A stretch of DNA of 64,000 nucleotides from Actinostola sp. cb2023 (Eukaryota > Cnidaria > Anthozoa > Actiniaria > Actinostolidae): the NCBI GenBank assembly GCA_033675265.1, contig JAUJYZ010001186.1, forward strand, positions 10,001 through 74,000. Reading direction: 5' to 3'. Below are positions 1 to 14,088 of this stretch, in pieces. The first letter of the stretch is position 1, and each line of letters starts with the position of its first letter. The translations under genes were made by a program, and so were the position numbers. Under the pieces are notes generated by a model, which was given only the letters and a program-made list of their open reading frames with translations, was not told the origin of the DNA and made no database searches.

Positions 1-299
1 AGTACAAGATTATGAGATACATGTACATAGAGGTTCTTACCGATCAAGTACAACTTTAGAATAGGATTTAGCTGATGAAGAAGTAAACAAACGCTCTTGA
101 AGATATGATATCCTGTTAAACACCACATTGACATGTTTTAAACAACTAATAAATATCTATTTATTATTAGATATATTATGATAAAACACAACCCTGCCTT
201 GCTTTCATTCTTTCGCATGCATTTAGTACTCCATTTATTGAGATGAGGATATCTAATTTCTTTCTTTCTTCATTTATGTTCAAGGTACATGTATATCAT
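1..299. other. Non-coding flank
   Basis: AT-rich DNA with ACATGTA-type motifs. I see no gene, splice pattern or repeat structure here. Confidence 0.4.
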
Positions 300-460
300 A
301 CCGTATTTCCTCGATTAAGCGCCCCCCTCGATTAAGCGCCCCCCTTGCCCACAAAATTTGAAATAAGCGTCCCCCCTCATTTAAACACCCCCCTCCCCTC
401 CCCCAAGAAATATGGTACAGTAAGAATTACAGAATATACACTTAATCGAGGAAATACGGT
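300..460. repeat. Short TIR element (ACCGTATTTCC ends)
   Basis: It begins ACCGTATTTCCTCGATTAAG and ends with the near-exact inverse (CTTAATCGAGGAAATACGGT). Between the ends are short repeats of the type 'attaagcgccccc'. It has no coding capacity and looks like a MITE. Related 'ttaagcgcccc' sequence recurs near 33783-33900. Confidence 0.75.
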
Positions 461-1250
461 ATGTAATTCTTCAATAACACCATCATGTATCAGTCTGTAA
501 GAATTGCTGCTGGTTGTAGTCTCATTATTTAACAACATTATTATTCGCAAAAGGCGAAGTGATTATCGGAGAATATTCGTCTCAGTGAATATTCACCATA
601 ATCACTGAGCCTGAGGTGAATAATAATATTGTTTTTATTAGTATAATTTTCAACTTGAATATCAGAGAAAAGACAAAATTCAGGATTAAAAACACCGATT
701 TATTGGTACTTTCGCATTGGTGATTTTACTTCTGCTCTCGACCAGTGATTATCGTCTCATCATCACTGGTTGCTCAACCAATCACAGCGTGCAAAACTCT
801 ATATTCAAGTCTAAAATTATACTAAGAATAATTTATTATTGCACTCGCTAAACTTGGAAAACAAATGCCAAAACAATAGAAACATTCCCAACACTTCCTT
901 GCCATCTGTTCAACCTACTCCTGTATGCACATGTTAAATTGTATCACCTGTCATTAAGGTCTGGTATGTCACCCCTGACATCAGCTGACGGTGGCTGTAG
1001 GATCTCTTCTTGCTCTAACCGACCTAAAAGCATTGATTACAACATGGGAAGAATGTTTATATTAAGGCCAACTAACTAACTATGATGTTTGAAATTGGAG
1101 ATATAATCATTTATAAGAAGAAGAAGAAGAATGGTGAAGAATGGTGTGTTGGAATGCACAACTTTAGCAAGTATTCTGTACAATAGAGATGCATGACAAA
1201 GGAAACATAACACAAATAAGATGCGGTTGTCATACTCTAGAAATGGGCAT
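461..1250. other. Non-coding region with imperfect inverted repeats
   Basis: It contains an imperfect palindrome at about 530-640 (ttattcgc / gtgaataataat arms) with a central 'gtgattat...ataatcac' hairpin, and a second partial copy to about 840. A short AAG run lies near 1117. No gene is recognised. Confidence 0.4.
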
Positions 1251-2997
1251 GGGTCATTCCACAGTAAGTCGTCTGTTGCGGAGACTACATTCAGAGACTT
1301 TTCCCATTACATATCTTGAAATCTAGACTGCATAGGAGATTCATTCCACTTTGGTATGGTGGATGTCTATTAGAGCTATGAACAAGAGTAGTATGATTCA
1401 CCCCTAATCACATGATTGGAATGTCACACTAAGTTATATGGCTGTTGCGGAGACTACACAGAAAAATCTTGATTTTCAATACATCACACTAATGTGAAAA
1501 GTTCTCTGAATCTATGATAAATCTGAAATGTCTGTCTGCTTTACATTAAAGGGCTTTTTATCTAGCTTATATAAATACCAAAACATTTAACATCTATTGC
1601 TCATATTCCCATCATAACCCATAATTATAAATGGTGGTGCTGTTGCGGAGACTACGTTGCGGAGACTACATCAGGCACTTTGATTCAAATGCAGCAATTA
1701 ACAACAAGGACTAAGCAGTTAAGAACAAATTTTGAAGTTTGAGCACAATGTGACAATATCACAAGCAAAATTCAATTACTATAATGAGTAAAAGACACAA
1801 TGCAATCAAGTACATGTACAGATTCTGTCAATTTGCTCGATCCAGTCGATTATACCACACTGTACATCAAGTAATCTGAATCTGGGATAATTTACAGTGT
1901 CTGTCTGTCTTAAACTTTATGACATGCTATCTGGTTTAATGTGATGCCAAACCATTTAACTTGTATGCATGTATTCCCATCACAATTAACAATTTTAAAT
2001 GATGGTGCTGTTGCGGAGACTACGTTGCGGAGACTACATCATGTAATAGAAATCAAAACATTTCAGTACTGCTAGAGAAAGTGAAATTCACTGAGAAATT
2101 TAGGTCTGACATGCCTTACAAAGGTTGTCAAGCCAAATGTCAAGCCTAAAAATATGCTCAAAATTACTCACAATACTCTGCAAAAAAATGTGAACTGCAT
2201 ATGCTCAGAAGATCGTTTTTACTAGTGCCCAGTCTCCTAATATTGGTTGAGAACGGTAAACATGTAGTGCAAAGTGGTTGTACTAAGCCACAAAACAGTG
2301 GATTCTGCTGTATTTTGTTCTCACATACAGAGAAGACATGAATCTAGAAAAATTTGCTATTATACGTGTTTTTATCAGTTTGGCTCAAATTATACCTGAC
2401 ATTTTAGATTTACATGTACATGTACCTCTCAAAAGTTGTAGTCTCCGCAACACAAAAAAATTGTAGTCTCCGCAACAGAAAAACAATTTGATTTTTTGCC
2501 CTTATGAGAAAAAATTCAGGACATGTTGATGTAGTACAACTTATCTCTAAGTGTAAATTAGAACTTATCACACTTGGGTCAAAGTTCTTTCATTTGGTCA
2601 CTCATAAACAAAACTTTAAGGTGTAAAAATGTTGCGGAGACTACAATTCACTATTGGAAGCAACAGAAAAAATACAGCATAGCTGTAACAGCACAGTCAA
2701 CTTCAACCATGTGTTTTAGAAAGTAGACCAGTATGAGAAGATATCCAGTGGTTTTGCTAAAAGTTTCAGCTTTTAATTGTTTATCAATCAAAAAAAGATA
2801 TTTGTAGTCTCCGCAACACTGATTTCATGATTTTTTATAATTCATTATAATTTATGCAACAATGCCGACTTGTCAAAGTAAAACATCACTTGTAAAGTAA
2901 AGTTAAGCCTCTTAACTACATTTTAAAACATAATTTGGGTCAATTAAAGACATTTCTAAAACTGATCTTCAGGTATCACAATACTGTGGAATGACCC
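1251..2997. mobile_element. Non-autonomous TIR element with ten 13-mer motifs
   Basis: Both ends carry the same 16-bp inverted terminal sequence GGGTCATTCCACAGTA, flanked on each side by GCAT (1247-1250 and 2998-3001), a likely 4-bp target duplication. Inside are ten exact copies of TTGCGGAGACTAC: direct at 1276, 1445, 1643, 1657, 2011, 2025 and 2632, and inverted at 2438, 2463 and 2804. A diverged tandem duplication of about 368 bp carries the paired motifs at 1643/1657 and 2011/2025. No ORF of useful length is present. A 4-bp duplication is known for the Sola superfamily among others, but I cannot assign the superfamily from ends alone. Confidence 0.8.
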
Positions 2998-3572
2998 GCA
3001 TGCAAAAGTCTTCGGATTTAAGAATAATATTTGACCGTGTTAAAGTGTTTCAAGAGGGTTATTGAATGTGCTTTCTAAACTAATTGACTTGGTAGTTAGA
3101 GAAAAATTCATCGCCGGATTTTTCAGTTTTACCCCTTTCAGTAAAGACAAGCGAAATCTTTGACAAAAGACAAAATGCATATCTTTACTGGAACTCGTAT
3201 TTTTCGAAATCGAATGAAGTGATTTCTTTCCGTTTCCTAAAAGGAATCTTGAAAAGGTTGCAGAACATTTATGAGCTCAAAAGAAGTTTACTTAAAGTCC
3301 ATAAAGCGTTGTCGGGCACCCGACACAATTGTTTAGGATTGTTTACAAATTCGCTACCAAAAAGTTCCGATTCGATCTATCTGCAAATGCTTCCATAGAA
3401 ATCATTGAAACTTCGTAAACTTGAAGACGACCATGTGCACTTTATGTGTTGAAGATCATTTTTTAAACAAACCTCTACTCTGTCCGAAAAGCGAATTTAT
3501 TCTAAAAGCGCAATAACATCATTGTGGCGCTAGAATAACTCCGATCATGATGAAACATATATCATGGCAAAC
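2998..3572. other. Non-coding region
   Basis: Moderately AT-rich unique-looking sequence between two TIR elements. No exon is recognised on either strand. Confidence 0.4.
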
Positions 3573-3577
3573 TTTAA

Positions 3578-3832
3578 GGTGCGGACACACGGTGCAACAT
3601 TGCGTGCAACATTGCTGGCAATTTGGTTGCAGCGTGTCCACCTCTGCAACATGTTGCGCGCAATTGACTAGCGCGCTAATACAACGTAATTTGTTGCTCG
3701 CAATGTTGCAGAAGTAGGACTCGATTCTACTTCTGCAACATTGAGCGCAACATGCTGCAGAGGTGGACACACGCTGTAACAATACGTGTTGCGTGCAATG
3801 TTGCGCGCAATGTTACACCGTGTGTCCGGCCC
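3578..3832. repeat. Fold-back MITE with GGTGCGGACAC ends
   Basis: Inverted ends (GGTGCGGACACACGGTG and its near complement) are flanked by TTTAA on both sides (3573-3577, 3833-3837). The interior is largely self-complementary, with many 'tgcaacattg' units and a central GAAGTAG...CTACTTC hairpin. The element at 34796-35060 has the same architecture. Confidence 0.75.
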
Positions 3833-4200
3833 TTTAATCTATCTCCAGACTTGGTATAAAAATTGATTTTAAATTAGTTTGTCAGCAGCAACGTATTTTC
3901 CGTTCAAACATGGAAGGTAACGCCACCAAAAAAAAACAGTCCAGCCACCTTAAAAGAAGTGAGTGTGAGGGTGAGTGAGTGATGTCTCAGGAAGAGCCAC
4001 TCTTTGGAAGAGACGTAAAAGATGAAGATTCATGGAAATACTTCCTTCTTTGGCATGTTTGTTTTACTCTTTTGTTTGTTTCTTAAACTTGACATCAAAA
4101 GTCCAGTCAATACTTACACTTTTTAAGATGTGTACTACAGTCAATCAATTGTTGCTGTATCCATGATTTACATCTGAAATCAACAAAGTAGGGAGTATTG

Positions 4201-4395
4201 TCATTGTACTAACTCTGGTGAAACAAAGTAACTTAAGCTTATGTCATAGGTTTCTGAACACACCAGTGGATTTTCGTCCTTAAAATGTTTTATTTTAGTC
4301 ACGATCCTGTACACTTGGCACCAATCGATCATTTCAATGCCTAGCCCTACCGTTCCCATAAATAAGCCTAACCTCTGAGCCAATTCGCTGGGTTG
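4201..4395 (-). CDS. Second exon of an unrecognised minus-strand gene
   Basis: An acceptor near 4400 opens a frame RGMQPSELAQRLGLFMGTVG followed by a hydrophobic stretch (GLGIEMIDWCQVYRIV). It joins in phase with the exon ending at 4477: that exon leaves AG of an Arg codon, and this one starts with the completing base. The acceptor has a weak pyrimidine tract. The frame stays open to a stop at 4201, but a GTGTGT donor after the residues DENPL (near 4259) is the likelier exon end, so the last residues may be intron. I do not recognise the family; further exons would lie below 4200. Confidence 0.4.
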   Translation of the reverse strand, partial: QPSELAQRLGLFMGTVGLGIEMIDWCQVYRIVTKIKHFKDENPLVCSETYDISLSYFVSPELVQ

Positions 4396-4476
4396 CATCC
4401 CTCTTTTATCGTATTAAAAAACATTGTGTCATTCAATCAAACATATCGTTAACCTATCACTCTAACTTTAAAATAC

Positions 4477-4649
4477 CTTCGTAGTTCTTCTATTTTGTCG
4501 ATTTGTAAGTGTTCTTGTAAATCATCCTTCATTTCTTGGTCCTCGTTAACACGCTTTGCTCCCTCGCTTTCACCAAAAGGCAAAAACTGCTGTTTTTGTT
4601 TGTCATCTTCGTGTTTCTCCCAGGAAGACGAAGGTGAATTTGCCGCCAT
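4477..4649 (-). CDS. First coding exon of an unrecognised minus-strand gene
   Basis: The ATG at 4649 has good context (AAAATGGCGG) and opens 57 codons rich in charged residues, starting MAANSPSSSWEKHEDDK and ending in an acidic, probably helical segment (HLQIDKIEELR). A GT donor follows at 4476. Phase matches the candidate second exon. The N-terminus has no signal peptide or recognised domain. The pairing of strong start context, donor and in-phase acceptor supports a real gene, but the product is unknown. Confidence 0.45.
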
Positions 4650-5247
4650 TTTGTTACTGGGTCCCAGGAGACTCTCGGGTAGTCCACAGGAAGCCCAAAC
4701 ATAGCGACAAAAAAGTTGACGTGAAAAAAAAAAGTGGGTGTGCGGAAATAAGAATTTGCAAATACAATACAAAAAAATACAATATTTTATGGAATTGATA
4801 GAGACATAAATAATAAAAAATGATAAATGCAGTTTTAATTAATAAATGCTAAACGATCATACCTGTACTTGTGTTTAAAAGTTAATTTATGCAAATTTTG
4901 GTTAACTTTTCTAGATTGTCCCACGTATTAGGCGCATCCCCCGATTTTGAAAGACAATTTTGGATAAATAATGGGGCCTAATAAGTTCCATACGTCGAAT
5001 CAAACTGGCGTGCCCATCTCCCGCAAGCTAGCGCAAAGGTTTCTGGGGTATCCATACGTTAATATGTTTTCTCGCAAAGCATCATGGGATACCATAATTA
5101 TCCTCCTTTGGTATATCTATAATAGAATAATTCGATCTCGTTTTCATAATTTTCATTTTGTTGTGAGATAATACTGTGGGATTTGGATTCAATTTCGGCC
5201 ACTTTTTGACGAAAACGCTACCTTACATCATACAACAAGGATGCCGC

Positions 5248-5306
5248 TTAGTAATTGGTTAGTGCGCGGCCTTCTAAGCGAGAGGTACCCGGTTCGATTC
5301 TCCATG
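5248..5306 (+). repeat. tRNA-derived SINE head
   Basis: A box-like sequence (TAGTAATTGGTTAGTGCG) is followed 23 bases later by a good B box (GGTTCGATTC at 5291-5300), the spacing of a tRNA-type RNA polymerase III promoter. The flanking stems do not pair as in a real tRNA, so a SINE or tRNA relic is more likely. Confidence 0.5.
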
Positions 5307-5315
5307 ACCTCACAT

Positions 5316-6240
5316 CTTTGTTTCGACTTTCCTCTAATCTGTGTAGCTCAGTGCAGCTTTAAATACCCGTAAAACGGAGCGCTAAGAGGGATGGGATAAA
5401 CGGCGCACCTTCGAGCGCTTCATACTGATGTGCCCCTGGCTCGGAAGATTGGGAAACCACTCCCCGCGTTTCGAAGTATAAAACACTAGCTCTACCTTTT
5501 TTAACCTTTTCATCTTGGAAACCCCACTGTCCTCTCTCATCTTTAAAATCAAGCATCAAAAACAAATGTTCAAAGAAATAATTTATATTGTTAATTTGCT
5601 GATAGAATTGAAAATCACTGACTGTCATTTAAAAAAAGCAAACGCCCCACCCCCGGGCAGAAAGAAGTTTGGTACAAATACCCCACCCCGGTACGGACGA
5701 TTTGTACACTGAAATCCCTACAAATGCCGGGGGGAGTGGGCACACTTGAAAATGTATCAAACAATAATTATAACTAACATCTTGCTAACATTTGTGATAT
5801 TAGCAGGGAGGTATTGATATCTTTGTGATATCTTCGGCGTTTTCTCAGTATCTTGCCCTCCCAATAAACGACGAATTACGACTTTTGAAGCAAAAGTGTA
5901 TTTATTTTATTCAAGTTCTCACCTTTTTAAGCAATTTTAAAATATTTTCTAAAATCCACCAAATACGAGCTTGGGTTCCCTGTGGTATTTGTTCAATTTA
6001 TGAGAATCTGAAATACCAGGGACTGGTGATAGATTACTGACGTATGAGAGTTTCTTGGACATATGATGGAGCAACTAAATAGAGCACTGCTAACTTGATA
6101 GTAGAGAGTTCTCAAATTTCATTTCTTAAAATACACTAAATTGAAGAATCGTTTTCGGGTTCAAAATCACAGAACATTGAAACTGATCAGACCGCTTGGA
6201 TGTAGGTAAGCGGTAAATCAGCTAAGTTTCATGCACGACT
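5316..6240. other. Non-coding region
   Basis: It contains a C-rich patch near 5640-5745 (cccaccccc / ccccaccccgg). No second exon of the homeodomain-like gene starting at 6460 was found here. Confidence 0.35.
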
Positions 6241-6292
6241 CTTTTCATTGGCATGCAAAATTAAGTTTTAGACAATGTTATACCTTTTATAC

Positions 6293-6460
6293 CTTAATCC
6301 TCTCTTCGCTGAGACCTGTTTCCTGAGCCGCTTTTTGGATCACCACGGTCACTTCTTTTCTTGTGCTCGTCATCCCTTGTTGTTGAAAATATCGCACAAG
6401 TATCTCGCTTTGATTATCAGAAATGTGTGTGTAAGGCGTTCGTGCATTACCGTTACACAT
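6293..6460 (-). CDS. Homeodomain-like protein, first coding exon (partial)
   Basis: The exon runs from an ATG at 6460 for 56 codons to a donor (AAG|GTATAA) at 6292. The translation fits the first two helices and start of helix 3 of a homeodomain: helix 1 ISDNQSEILVRYFQQQ, helix 2 EVTVVIQKAAQETG, then SEERIK. The intron falls just where the conserved VWF/VWI of helix 3 should begin, a position where homeobox introns are known. The recognition half (WFxN) would be in the next exon, which I could not find, so DNA binding cannot be confirmed. Without that exon this could also be another three-helix domain. A CCAAT pair lies about 110-130 bp upstream. Confidence 0.45.
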
Positions 6461-6564
6461 GATTTCAAAACAGAAAGGAAATAATAATGCGAAACCTTTC
6501 GATAATTTCTGTAAGTATTCAACTAATTTTAAAATCGCCACCGGCTCGATCGAGAAAACCCACC

Positions 6565-6600
6565 CTAGCCAATGAAACTGCTCTGATTGGTCGAGATATA
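6565..6600 (-). promoter_or_regulatory. Paired CCAAT boxes upstream of homeodomain-like exon
   Basis: CCAAT at 6569-6573 and the opposite-strand ATTGG at 6586-6590 form a divergent pair about 110-130 bp upstream of the ATG at 6460, in a locally C/T-rich stretch. Placement fits a proximal promoter; transcription is not shown. Confidence 0.35.
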
Positions 6601-6604
6601 GCCC

Positions 6605-7485
6605 TCCTTTTCCCCTCCTCTCCTCGATCAGTCCCCTTCTCCTTCCGATCCCTAGTCCCTCCGATCCGTACCCTTTGGGCCGCCACGCAGGCTAGGTTTC
6701 CAAATGAGATGAGTGCGATGATAATCTAGCTAGACACGCTTGAACCACTTTCCAAAATTTAGAAATGTACGCTTGAAGCGTTTTAGGAAATGTGAGAAGG
6801 GTGGTTTTATGCAGTCAGAGGAAAATTTTGGTGTTTATCGAAAGAAATGATCTCTCTAAGCAAAATTATGCACATATTCGGGAAATAATTTACGAATAAG
6901 CGACGTTATTTGACTCATTTACCGCTTTCCCAGGTATCCCTTGCGGTCTCAGCTTCTATGTTCTATGATTTTGAAGCCGACAACGATATTCTGCAATTTA
7001 GTGTATTCAAAGCACAATTAATCCAGATGTATATCGTGATGGAATTCTTCACTGAGCGAGGTTCCACAAACAGTATGGCAGTGTAGCTTTCTAATTATAA
7101 TGAATATCATAAGAGTGAAGCTCATTTATAGTGATCTTTATTTTAACTGGTTTCATTATTTGAGGTGATTTAAAAACAAACAGCCTAGACAATAGCCGGA
7201 CACGAAAACCCCAAACCCCAACGTACGAATGGTAAAAACGAGGAATGTGTACCCCCGACCATGCTATGACGCGTAACCTTTGGGGTTTTAAGGTTTACAA
7301 TAACACCACTTTCTCTTAGAAATGATAAGTGGCTGACAGCGATGTATTGGTTCGTATCTTCGGAAATCCTCGGCAAACAGGTTCCCATCTGTTGAATGAC
7401 AAAGGGCAGAGAGCTAGCCAAAACTTGTGAGAAATCTGCGAGTGATAGCCTTTTAATTAAAAAATAAAATAAACAACACAGACCA
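6605..7485. other. Non-coding region
   Basis: It begins with a CT-rich stretch (6600-6690) ending in a 'ttgggccgccacgcaggctagg' type sequence, a relative of which lies at 37825-37845. The rest is unique-looking DNA with no gene recognised. Confidence 0.35.
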
Positions 7486-8905
<1,420 letters not shown>

Positions 8906-8940
8906 GCTCACCATCAACCATGCATCTTGGACGTCGTCCA

Positions 8941-9320
8941 CTTTAAGGAAAAATACCTACCGACGTCAAACAACCGATATCAATCATTCAGGGAATTAAT
9001 GTCAATTGTGGAATTTTAAAACCAAAGCTAATATTGTTGATCGAAGATAGAAACATGATTGATTGAATTATCTCTACATTACCTTTATAGTGTCTCGCTT
9101 GCCATCAGTCTTGTCATCAAGTGGTGTGATCGATCATGGACAGCAATACTGAAGTGGTCTAATAATCACTCTATCTTGTCATTTGCCAGGATGTATAGTA
9201 CTCCGAGTAAAAAAAAGTGGAAAACGATGTTAAATATCGATATATATATATATATACACAACATAAATAACGATATTCATATAAGTCGCTGCAAAAGAAA
9301 ATATTACAGATAAGTTTATC
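8941..9320. other. Non-coding region
   Basis: AT-rich DNA with a short TA run near 9239-9256. No gene recognised. Confidence 0.4.
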
Positions 9321-9323
9321 TGT

Positions 9324-9719
9324 CAATTAAGTCAATGTCATTCAGTGCACCGTGCGTTGCTTCAAACCCTGTGAGAAATAATTAATAAAACCATTAGTAA
9401 CCATAGCAACATGCAACAATACAATTAAGTCAATGTCATTCAGTGCACCGTGCTTTGCTTCAAACCCTGTGAGAAATAATTAATAAAACCATTAGTAACC
9501 ATAGCAACATGCAACAATACAATTAAGTCAATGTCATTCAGTGCACCGTGCTTTGCTTCAAACCCTGTGAGAAATAATTAATAAAACCATTAGTAACCAT
9601 AGCAACATGCAACAATACAATTAAGTCAATGTCATTCAGTGCACCGTGCTTTGCTTCAAACCCTGTGAGAAATAATTAATAAAACCATTAGTAACCATAG
9701 CAACATGCAACAATACAAT
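9324..9719. repeat. 98-bp tandem repeat, four copies
   Basis: Four head-to-tail copies start at about 9324, 9422, 9520 and 9618. They are nearly identical; the first differs by G for T in the 'ccgtgcgttgc' segment. No coding frame persists through the array. Confidence 0.95.
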
Positions 9720-10094
9720 TTAGTTATAACAATAATTCAATCAAAGCTAAAGATTTTCAAAACATTTTCATAGACTGCACTTGGAGCCCAACATAATACG
9801 TATTGCGCACGAGCGCGCTCAACCACAGGAAACCCATCAACCCAATGGCCGGGCTGCCTGTGTGGAATGTAGCTATAAATATTCGTACATGGTAAGTATA
9901 GTATAGAATCATTATAGTATCTGTTCTCTTCATTTACTTTTGTAAAGAGAAAGTCCACTATTTATTCTATGACTGGCTAAAGTCCGACTTGTTCAGTTGC
10001 ACAAGTCGCTCTATACCAGTCTATAAGCAAGGAAATCTCAGATGTTTACAAAACTTGATCTTATTTGGAAACACCATAAAACCATCATTATTAT

Positions 10095-13000
10095 ACTGAG
10101 AATCATTACAATTATGATCATTTTAAGAATCATGATAATCATTGTAATAAATAACAAACGTCTTCACCCATGCTTGTTTAGTTTTCAGTTAAACACGCAG
10201 GATATCGATGCATGAGACGAGAACCAGTGTTATGATACTGAGAATCATTACAATTATGATCATTTTAAGAATCATGATAATCATTGTAATAAATAACAAA
10301 CGTCTTCACCCATGCTTGTTTAGTTTTCAGTTAAACACGCAGGATATCGATGCATGAGACGAGAACCAGTGTTATGATACTGAGAATCATTACAATTATG
10401 ATCATATTAAGAATCATGATAATCATTGTAATAAATAACAAACGTCTTCACCCATGCTTGTTTAGTTTTCAGTTAAACACGCAGGATATCGATGCATGAG
10501 ACGAGAACCAGTGTTATGATACTGAGAATCATTACAATTATGATCATTTTAAGAATCATGATAATCATTGTAATAAATTAATAACAAACGTCTTCACCCA
10601 TGCTTGTTTAGTGTTCAGTTAAACACGCAGGATATCGATGCATGAGACGAGAACCAGTGTTATGATACTGAGAATCATTACAATTATGATCATTTTAAGA
10701 ATCATGATAATCATTGTAATAAATAACAAACGTCTTCACCCATGCTTGTTTAGTTTTCAGTTAAACACGCAGGATATCGATGCATGAGACGAGAACCAGT
10801 GTTATGATACTGAGAATCATTACAATTATGATCATATTAAGAATCATGATAATCATTGTAATAAATAACAAACGTCTTCACCCATGCTTGTTTAGTTTTC
10901 AGTTAAACACGCAGGATATCGATGCATGAGACGAGAACCAGTGTTATGATACTGAGAATCATTACAATTATGATCATATTAAGAATCATGATAATCATTG
11001 TAATAAATAACAAACGTCTTCACCCATGCTTGTTTAGTTTTCAGTTAAACACGCAGGATATCGATGCATGAGAGACGAGAACCAGTGTTATGATACTGAG
11101 AATCATTACAATTATGATCATTTTAAGAATCATGATAATCATTGTAATAAATAACAAACGTCTTCACCCATGCTTGTTTAGTTTTCAGTTAAACACGCAG
11201 GATATCGATGCATGAGACGAGAACCAGTGTTATGATACTGAGAATCATTACAATTATGATCATTTTAAGAATCATGATAATCATTGTAATAAATAACAAA
11301 CGTCTTCACCCATGCTTGTTTAGTTTTCAGTTAAACACGCAGGATATCGATGCATGAGACGAGAACCAGTGTTATGATACTGAGAATCATTACAATTATG
11401 ATCATTTTAAGAATCATGATAATCATTGTAATAAATAACAAACGTCTTCACCCATGCTTGTTTAGTTTTCAGTTAAACACGCAGGATATCGATGCATGAG
11501 ACGAGAACCAGTGTTATGATACTGAGAATCATTACAATTATGATCATTTTAAGAATCATGATAATCATTGTAATAAATAACAAACGTCTTCACCCATGCT
11601 TGTTTAGTTTTCAGTTAAACACGCAGGATATCGATGCATGAGACGAGAACCAGTGTTATGATATACTGAGAATCATTACAATTATGATCATTTTAAGAAT
11701 CATGATAATCATTGTAATAAATAACAAACGTCTTCACCCATGCTTGTTTAGTTTTCAGTTAAACACGCAGGATATCGATGCATGAGACGAGAACCAGTGT
11801 TATGATACTGAGAATCATTACAATTATGATCATATTAAGAATCATGATAATCATTGTAATAAATAACAAACGTCTTCACCCATGCTTGTTTAGTTTTCAG
11901 TTAAACACGCAGGATATCGATGCATGAGACGAGAACCAGTGTTATGATACTGAGAATCATTACAATTATGATCATTTTAAGAATCATGATTAGTAATCAT
12001 TGTAATAAATAACAAACGTCTTCACCCATGCTTGTTTAGTTTTCAGTTAAACACGCAGGATATCGATGCATGAGACGAGAACCAGTGTTATGATACTGAG
12101 AATCATTACAATTATGATCATTTTAAGAATCATGATAATCATTGTAATAAATAACAAACGTCTTCACCCATGCTTGTTTAGTTTTCAGTTAAACACGCAG
12201 GATATCGATGCATGAGACGAGAACCAGTGTTATGATACTGAGAATCATTACAATTATGATCATATTAAGAATCATGATAATCATTGTAATAAATAACAAA
12301 CGTCTTCACCCATGCTTGTTTAGTTTTCAGTTAAACACGCAGGATATCGATGCATGAGACGAGAACCAGTGTTATGATACTGAGAATCATTACAATTATG
12401 ATCATATTAAGAATCATGATAATCATTGTAATAAATAACAAACGTCTTCACCCATGCTTGTTTAGTTTTCAGTTAAACACGCAGGATATCGATGCATGAG
12501 ACGAGAACCAGTGTTATGATACTGAGAATCATTACAATTATGATCATTTTAAGAATCATGATAATCATTGTAATAAATAACAAACGTCTTCACCCATGCT
12601 TGTTTAGTTTTCAGTTAAACACGCAGGATATCGATGCATGAGACGAGAACCAGTGTTATGATACTGAGAATCATTACAATTATGATCATTTTAAGAATCA
12701 TGATAATCATTGTAATAAATAACAAACGTCTTCACCCATGCTTGTTTAGTTTTCAGTTAAACACGCAGGATATCGATGCATGAGACGAGAACCAGTGTTA
12801 TGATACTGAGAATCATTACAATTATGATCATTTTAAGAATCATGATAATCATTGTAATAAATAACAAACGTCTTCACCCATGCTTGTTTAGTTTTCAGTT
12901 AAACACGCAGGATATCGATGCATGAGACGAGAACCAGTGTTATGATACTGAGAATCATTACAATTATGATCATTTTAAGAATCATGATAATCATTGTAAT

Positions 13001-14088
13001 AAATAACAAACGTCTTCACCCATGCTTGTTTAGTTTTCAGTTAAACACGCAGGATATCGATGCATGAGACGAGAACCAGTGTTATGATATACTGAGAATC
13101 ATTACAATTATGATCATTTTAAGAATCATGATAATCATTGTAATAAATAACAAACGTCTTCACCCATGCTTGTTTAGTTTTCAGTTAAACACGCAGGATA
13201 TCGATGCATGAGACGAGAACCAGTGTTATGATACTGAGAATCATTACAATTATGATCATATTAAGAATCATGATAATCATTGTAATAAATAACAAACGTC
13301 TTCACCCATGCTTGTTTAGTTTTCAGTTAAACACGCAGGATATCGATGCATGAGACGAGAACCAGTGTTATGATACTGAGAATCATTACAATTATGATCA
13401 TTTTAAGAATCATGATTAGTAATCATTGTAATAAATAACAAACGTCTTCACCCATGCTTGTTTAGTTTTCAGTTAAACACGCAGGATATCGATGCATGAG
13501 ACGAGAACCAGTGTTATGATACTGAGAATCATTACAATTATGATCATTTTAAGAATCATGATAATCATTGTAAATAACAAACGTCTTCACCCATGCTTGT
13601 TTAGTTTTCAGTTAAACACGCAGGATATCGATGCATGAGACGAGAACCAGTGTTATGATACTGAGAATCATTACAATTATGATCATATTAAGAATCATGA
13701 TAATCATTGTAATAAATAACAAACGTCTTCACCCATGCTTGTTTAGTTTTCAGTTAAACACGCAGGATATCGATGCATGAGACGAGAACCAGTGTTATGA
13801 TACTGAGAATCATTACAATTATGATCATTTTAAGAATCATGATTAGTAATCATTGTAATAAATAACAAACGTCTTCACCCATGCTTGTTTAGTTTTCAGT
13901 TAAACACGCAGGATATCGATGCATGAGACGAGAACCAGTGTTATGATACTGAGAATCATTACAATTATGATCATTTTAAGAATCATGATAATCATTGTAA
14001 TAAATAACAAACGTCTTCACCCATGCTTGTTTAGTTTTCAGTTAAACACGCAGGATATCGATGCATGAGACGAGAACCAGTGTTATTC
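10095..14088. repeat. 142-bp satellite array, about 28 copies
   Basis: Head-to-tail units of 142 bp fill almost 4 kb. Each contains a self-complementary part (ATTACAATTATGATCAT versus ATCATGATAATCATTGTAAT) and a 'gatatcgatgcatgag' segment with the nested palindromes GATATC, ATCGAT and ATGCAT. Units come in two main types (CATTTTAAG or CATATTAAG), plus rare insertions (gatATactgag; atgatTAGTaatc). Variant order repeats over about ten units. No gene is present. Confidence 0.97.
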
